From: Dethiosulfatibacter aminovorans DSM 17477 | GTDB taxonomy: Bacteria; Bacillota; Clostridia; Tissierellales; Dethiosulfatibacteraceae | Direction of reading: 5' to 3' | DNA: 64,000 nucleotides | Assembly: GCF_900142005.1 (NCBI RefSeq) | Contig: NZ_FQZL01000011.1 | Location: forward strand, 43,863 to 107,862 | Shown: piece by piece, positions 60,476 through 64,000 of the stretch | Layout: each line of letters opens with the position of its first letter | Numbering within the stretch: position 1 is the stretch's first letter | The notes under the pieces: model-generated | The model's database searches: none | What the model was told of the DNA's origin: nothing | Seen by the model: only the letters and a program-made list of their open reading frames with translations | Translations under genes and position numbers: made by a program

Positions 60476-61384
60476 TTGGAAGCGTTAATATTCAATATTC
60501 AGAGATTTTCAATACACGATGGACCGGGAATAAGAAACACAGTGTTTTTCAAAGGATGTCCATTATCCTGCAAATGGTGTCACAACCCAGAGAGCATAAA
60601 CAGGGAGATAGACTATCTTTACAACAAGGGAAGCTGTATTGGATGCCGTGAGTGTGAAAGGGCCTGCCAATATGGAGCATTGACCTTTGGGGAAGAAGGA
60701 TTGAAATGGGACAGGGACAAATGTGTATTTTGTGAGGAATGCATAATATCTTGTGTGAACTCGGCCATTCAGTTTGCGGGGAAATACTATGATGTTGAAG
60801 GACTTATCGGGGAAATCGAAAAGGAAAGAATAATCTTTGAAGAATCAGGCGGAGGAGTCACTTTGTCAGGAGGGGAGCCTTTAATTCAGATCGACTTCAT
60901 TGAAAAGCTTGTAAAGGAACTGAAAGCCAGAAATATTCATGTGACGGTAGATACCTGCGGAGCTGTGCCTTTCAACCATTTTGAAAGGATTGCCGACTAT
61001 GTAGACCTGTTTCTTTATGACTTCAAGATTTTCGATGAGTATACCCACAGGAAATATACAGGCATAGGCAATGAATTGATAATAGACAATCTGTTGAAGC
61101 TTGACAGGATTCATAAGAATATCCTTTGCAGGATACCTGTAATAAAAGGCAAAAGTGATAAGATAAATGCAGTTGACGAAAATATGACCAACACCTGTGA
61201 AGTATTGAAAAATACGGATATAAGAAAGGTTAATCTATTGCCTTATCACAGCACGGCAGTTCATAAATACTACAAGTTGAATATGGAATATTATGAGGAT
61301 ATGTCAAGACCATCTGATGAGGAAATGGAAAGATTCAGAAAAATGTTTGAATACTATGGATTTGAAGCCAAAATAGGCGGCTAA
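60476..61384 (+). CDS. Glycyl-radical enzyme activating enzyme (radical SAM)
   Basis: A 302-aa activase. The radical-SAM cluster motif CxxxCxxC is CPLSCKWC near residue 28, after SIHDGPGIRNTVFFKG. Residues about 50-100 insert two [4Fe-4S] ferredoxin motifs (CIGCRECERAC and CVFCEECIISC), as in activases of the PflD/CutD/hydroxyproline-dehydratase type. GGGVTLSGGEPLIQ near 121 is the SAM-binding block. The start is an unusual TTG at 60476, 5 nt after GAGGTG. It installs the glycyl radical on the next gene's product; the C. difficile counterpart is called HypE, as far as I recall. Confidence 0.93.
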   Translation: MEALIFNIQRFSIHDGPGIRNTVFFKGCPLSCKWCHNPESINREIDYLYNKGSCIGCRECERACQYGALTFGEEGLKWDRDKCVFCEECIISCVNSAIQFAGKYYDVEGLIGEIEKERIIFEESGGGVTLSGGEPLIQIDFIEKLVKELKARNIHVTVDTCGAVPFNHFERIADYVDLFLYDFKIFDEYTHRKYTGIGNELIIDNLLKLDRIHKNILCRIPVIKGKSDKINAVDENMTNTCEVLKNTDIRKVNLLPYHSTAVHKYYKLNMEYYEDMSRPSDEEMERFRKMFEYYGFEAKIGG

Positions 61385-61401
61385 TTGATTGAGGTGACAA
61401 T

Positions 61402-63774
61402 ATGAGAGGAAGTACAAAGAGAACCCAGGAACTGAGAAGAATAAGCACTACTACTGTACCAAGACTCAGTGTGGAAAGAAGCAGGATTGAAACGGAGGCA
61501 TACAAGAAATATTTTGGAACAATGGAAGCTCCTGTATTAAGAGCTACATTCTTCAAGGAGCTAATGGAGAAAAGAAAGCTTTACCTTGGAGAAGGAGAGC
61601 TGATTGTTGGTGAAAAGGGAGAGTATCCATTGACTGCCCCCACATTCCCTGAGCTGTGCTGTCATACCAGGGAAGACCTTGATATCCTGAATGTTAGGGA
61701 ATACATAGGATTTAAGGTTTCCGAAGAAGACAAGGAATTCCATGTAAATGAAGTAATGCCATACTGGAACAACAAGGCTACAAGACACAAGATTCTTGAG
61801 CAGAATTCCCAGGAGTGGAAGGATGCATATGGAGCGGGAATCTTTACGGAATTCATGGAGCAAAGGGCACAGGGGCACACTGTTGCGGACGACAAGATAT
61901 ACAAAAAAGGATTCAAGGATATAATTGCTGAAATCGACGAGGCTATATTAAGACTTGATTTTCTGAATGACAGGAAAGCCTATGACAAGAGGGCTCAGCT
62001 GGAAGGGATGAGAATCTCCTGTGAGGCAATCATCATCTATGGTAAAAGATACGCTGAATATGCCGAAGAACTGGCGCAAAGGGAAACCGACCCTCAAAAG
62101 AAAAAGGATTACGAGTTCATTGCTGCAAACTGCAGAGTTGTTCCGGAAAGCAAGCCCGAAACCTTTGCTCAGGCACTTCAGATGTACTGGTTTGTACATA
62201 TAGGCGTAACAACTGAGCTAAATACTTGGGATGCATTTTCCCCAGGGAGACTTGACCAGTATATATATCCTTTCTACAAAAATGAAAAAGAAGCTGGAAC
62301 CATTACAAGGGAAGAGGCTGTTGAATTGCTGGAATGCTTCTGGATAAAATTCAACAATCAACCTGCACCTCCAAAGGTGGGGGTTACTGTGAAGGAAAGC
62401 GGGACATATACGGATTTTGCCAACTTGAATACAGGTGGAATCAATCCTGAGACGGGAGAAGATGGAGTAAATGAGGTTTCATACATGATACTTGATGTCA
62501 TGGACGAAATGAAGCTTTTGCAGCCCAGTTCAAATGTGCAGATAAGCTTGAAAACACCAGATAAATTCCTTAAAAGAGCATGCGAGGTTTCAAGAGAAGG
62601 ATGGGGACAGCCTGCATTCTACAATACAGAGGAACTGATTGAGGAGCTCCTTCAGGCAGGCAAAGATATCAGAGATGCAAGATACGGTGGATCAAGCGGA
62701 TGCGTAGAAACGGGAGCCCAAGGAAGAGAAGCCTACGCTCTGACCGGTTATCTCAATGTACCAAAGATCTTCGAGCTTGCCTTGAACAACGGATATGACA
62801 AGTTCACAGAAAAGCAAATTGGTCCTGAAACAGGTGCAATCGACAGCTTCAATACCTATGAAGATGTATACAAGGCATTTGAAAGACAATTGAAGCATTT
62901 CATCGATATAAAAATTGAAGGAAACAATATAATCGAAAAGATATTTGCCGAGCACATGCCTTCACCGTTCCTTTCCACGGTTGTTGACGACTGCATAAGC
63001 AAGGGGCGGGACTATAATGCAGGCGGAGCAAGATACAATACAAGATATATACAGATAGTGGGAATAGGGAATATAACAGACTGTCTGTCAGCCATCAAGT
63101 ACAATGTCTTTGACAAGAAAAGATTCACCATGCATGAAATCAAGGAAGCCATAGACAACAATTTTGAAGGATATGAAAAAATAAGGAACATAGTTCTCAA
63201 CCATACACCCAAGTATGGAAATGATGATGACTATGCTGACAACCTGATGATTGATGCATTCAATAGCGTCAATGATGCCATTACAGGCAGACCTACAATG
63301 TATGGAGGAACCTACAGGATAGACATGCTGCCAACTACCTGTCATGTGTATTTCGGATCCGTAACCGGAGCAACACCAAATGGAAGGTTGACAGGCAAGC
63401 CTCTACCTGATGGAATATCACCGGCCAAGGGTGCGGATGTAAACGGACCATCCTCTGTAATAAAGTCTGCTGCCAAGATGGACCATGTGAGAACGGGAGG
63501 TACCCTCCTCAACCAGAAGTTCACTCCGGACGTAATTGCAGGAGGAAACGGACTGAATAATTTTGCATCATATATAAGGGCATATTTCAGGATGGGAGGA
63601 CACCATATCCAGTTCAATGTAGTCAACAGGGATACTTTAATCGATGCACAGCTCAATCCTGATGAGTATAAGGATCTCATTGTAAGGGTTGCAGGATACA
63701 GTGACCATTTCAATAACCTGGAGAAGGCATTGCAGGACGAGATAATTGACAGGACCGAGCAGGTTTTTAATTAA
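61402..63774 (+). CDS. hypD: trans-4-hydroxy-L-proline dehydratase (glycyl radical enzyme)
   Basis: A 790-aa glycyl radical enzyme, the normal length of this class. The thiyl cysteine is in GGSSGCVETG near residue 434 and the radical glycine in the C-terminal VRVAGYSDHFNNL near 765. The whole sequence closely follows what I recall of Clostridioides difficile HypD (FTEFMEQRAQGHTV, MYWFVHIGVTTELN, KYGNDDDYAD, GGHHIQFNV). HypD removes water from trans-4-hydroxy-L-proline to give pyrroline-5-carboxylate, which is reduced to proline. It is unrelated to the hydrogenase-maturation protein of the same name. It directly follows its activase. Other glycyl radical dehydratases are less likely. Confidence 0.88.
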   Translation: MRGSTKRTQELRRISTTTVPRLSVERSRIETEAYKKYFGTMEAPVLRATFFKELMEKRKLYLGEGELIVGEKGEYPLTAPTFPELCCHTREDLDILNVREYIGFKVSEEDKEFHVNEVMPYWNNKATRHKILEQNSQEWKDAYGAGIFTEFMEQRAQGHTVADDKIYKKGFKDIIAEIDEAILRLDFLNDRKAYDKRAQLEGMRISCEAIIIYGKRYAEYAEELAQRETDPQKKKDYEFIAANCRVVPESKPETFAQALQMYWFVHIGVTTELNTWDAFSPGRLDQYIYPFYKNEKEAGTITREEAVELLECFWIKFNNQPAPPKVGVTVKESGTYTDFANLNTGGINPETGEDGVNEVSYMILDVMDEMKLLQPSSNVQISLKTPDKFLKRACEVSREGWGQPAFYNTEELIEELLQAGKDIRDARYGGSSGCVETGAQGREAYALTGYLNVPKIFELALNNGYDKFTEKQIGPETGAIDSFNTYEDVYKAFERQLKHFIDIKIEGNNIIEKIFAEHMPSPFLSTVVDDCISKGRDYNAGGARYNTRYIQIVGIGNITDCLSAIKYNVFDKKRFTMHEIKEAIDNNFEGYEKIRNIVLNHTPKYGNDDDYADNLMIDAFNSVNDAITGRPTMYGGTYRIDMLPTTCHVYFGSVTGATPNGRLTGKPLPDGISPAKGADVNGPSSVIKSAAKMDHVRTGGTLLNQKFTPDVIAGGNGLNNFASYIRAYFRMGGHHIQFNVVNRDTLIDAQLNPDEYKDLIVRVAGYSDHFNNLEKALQDEIIDRTEQVFN

Positions 63775-63829
63775 CTTTGATACCGATATAATTACACTTT
63801 AAGTTGTGCTTCATATTTAAATTAGAGGA

Positions 63830-63864
63830 ATATAGAGTATCCTTGACCTGTGGATGCTCTATAT
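63830..63864 (+). terminator. Hairpin after hypD
   Basis: ATATAGAGTATCC (63830-63842) / GGATGCTCTATAT (63852-63864), one G-U pair, with only a weak T-rich tail. Confidence 0.6.
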
Positions 63865-63908
63865 TTATGAAATAGAATTAGACAATAATAAAATTTAAGG
63901 AAGGAAAA

Positions 63909-64000
63909 ATGAGAAGACTCATAAAAGACGAATCAAAATGCATAGGATGCGGAGCATGCGTAGAAAAATGCTCGTCGGCATACTTCAAGGAAAACAACGA
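63909..64000 (+). CDS. Ferredoxin-type [4Fe-4S] protein (N-terminal fragment)
   Basis: The first 30 codons of a gene that runs off the right edge. KCIGCGACVEKCSSAYF is a standard [4Fe-4S] ferredoxin motif at residues 10-26. AAGGAAGG precedes ATG 63909. It could be a small ferredoxin or the N-terminus of a larger oxidoreductase subunit or corrinoid-reactivation protein; the fragment does not say which. Confidence 0.8.
   Translation, partial: MRRLIKDESKCIGCGACVEKCSSAYFKENN

Noticed and set aside
61402..63774. Choline trimethylamine-lyase (CutC) or glycerol/propanediol dehydratase
   Set aside because: Context (proline-racemase family genes, symporter) and the close match to remembered HypD blocks such as FTEFMEQRAQGHTV favour hydroxyproline dehydratase; no microcompartment genes are present.

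Overview
The window looks like chromosomal DNA of an anaerobic, amino-acid-fermenting Firmicute of the class Clostridia. The evidence is low to moderate G+C, strong AGGAGG-type ribosome-binding sites, sigma-A promoters close to TTGACA/TATAAT, and gene content (indolepyruvate:ferredoxin oxidoreductase, citrate lyase, corrinoid methyltransferase, a glycyl-radical hydroxyproline dehydratase, proline-racemase family enzymes). No rRNA, tRNA, CRISPR array or intact insertion sequence was seen. The species cannot be named from the sequence.

Region 1 (1-9.5 kb) is a tricarboxylate utilisation locus. It holds a TctCBA transporter (tctC enters from the left edge), a small membrane protein, citrate lyase citD-citE-citF, a LysR regulator, and a divergent aconitase-superfamily hydratase. 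Three ATAG-N7-CTAT dyads (one before citD, two before the hydratase) are probable operators of the LysR protein, and the hydratase control region is a 110-bp imperfect tandem duplication.

Region 2 (9.6-26.4 kb) is mostly housekeeping. It carries an HD-domain protein, a B3/B4-domain protein, a DUF502 membrane protein, a six-gene folate operon (pabA-pabB-pabC-HD-folP-folBK), a DJ-1/PfpI protein, katG, an FtsX-type permease without an ATPase, a membrane protein/HTH pair, and a cobamide nucleotide-loop operon (cobU, PurM-like possible alpha-ribazole kinase, cobS, cobO).

Region 3 (26.4-39.5 kb) contains a minus-strand three-gene operon headed by a giant protein of about 1620 aa. That protein combines HD hydrolase, helical repeats, NadD/CoaD-like adenylyltransferase, GNAT-like and phosphoribosyltransferase-like segments. 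It is followed by an LDH/MDH-like dehydrogenase and a flavodoxin-like oxidoreductase. A divergent GntR/UTRA regulator, iorAB, an opine-dehydrogenase-like gene, a UPF0316 protein and trmB come next. Matching TTGACAT(G/A)TCAA dyads at the GntR and iorA promoters link the regulator to iorAB.

Region 4 (39.6-52 kb) starts with a DAHP synthase/prephenate dehydratase operon. It is preceded by a perfect promoter, a 40-aa Phe-rich leader peptide and mutually exclusive hairpins, which is classical ribosome-mediated attenuation. An eight-gene Mrp/Mbh-type cation/proton antiporter module, a LysR-YeiH pair, an EamA transporter, PrsW, a TrmN6-like methyltransferase and RsmI follow.

Region 5 (52-64 kb) is a catabolic island. 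It has a RocR-like sigma-54 activator, tandem dyads and a canonical -24/-12 promoter. These drive a corrinoid protein, a non-pyrrolysine MttB-family methyltransferase and a single-domain proline-racemase homologue that lacks both catalytic cysteines. A sodium symporter, a full-length proline/hydroxyproline racemase, a glycyl-radical activase and trans-4-hydroxyproline dehydratase follow. A deleted copy of the activator with its own orphan sigma-54 promoter lies beside it. The most plausible reading is use of betaines of proline or hydroxyproline together with hydroxyproline, fed by the cobamide genes in region 2. The attenuator, the giant protein operon and this island are the most interesting parts.
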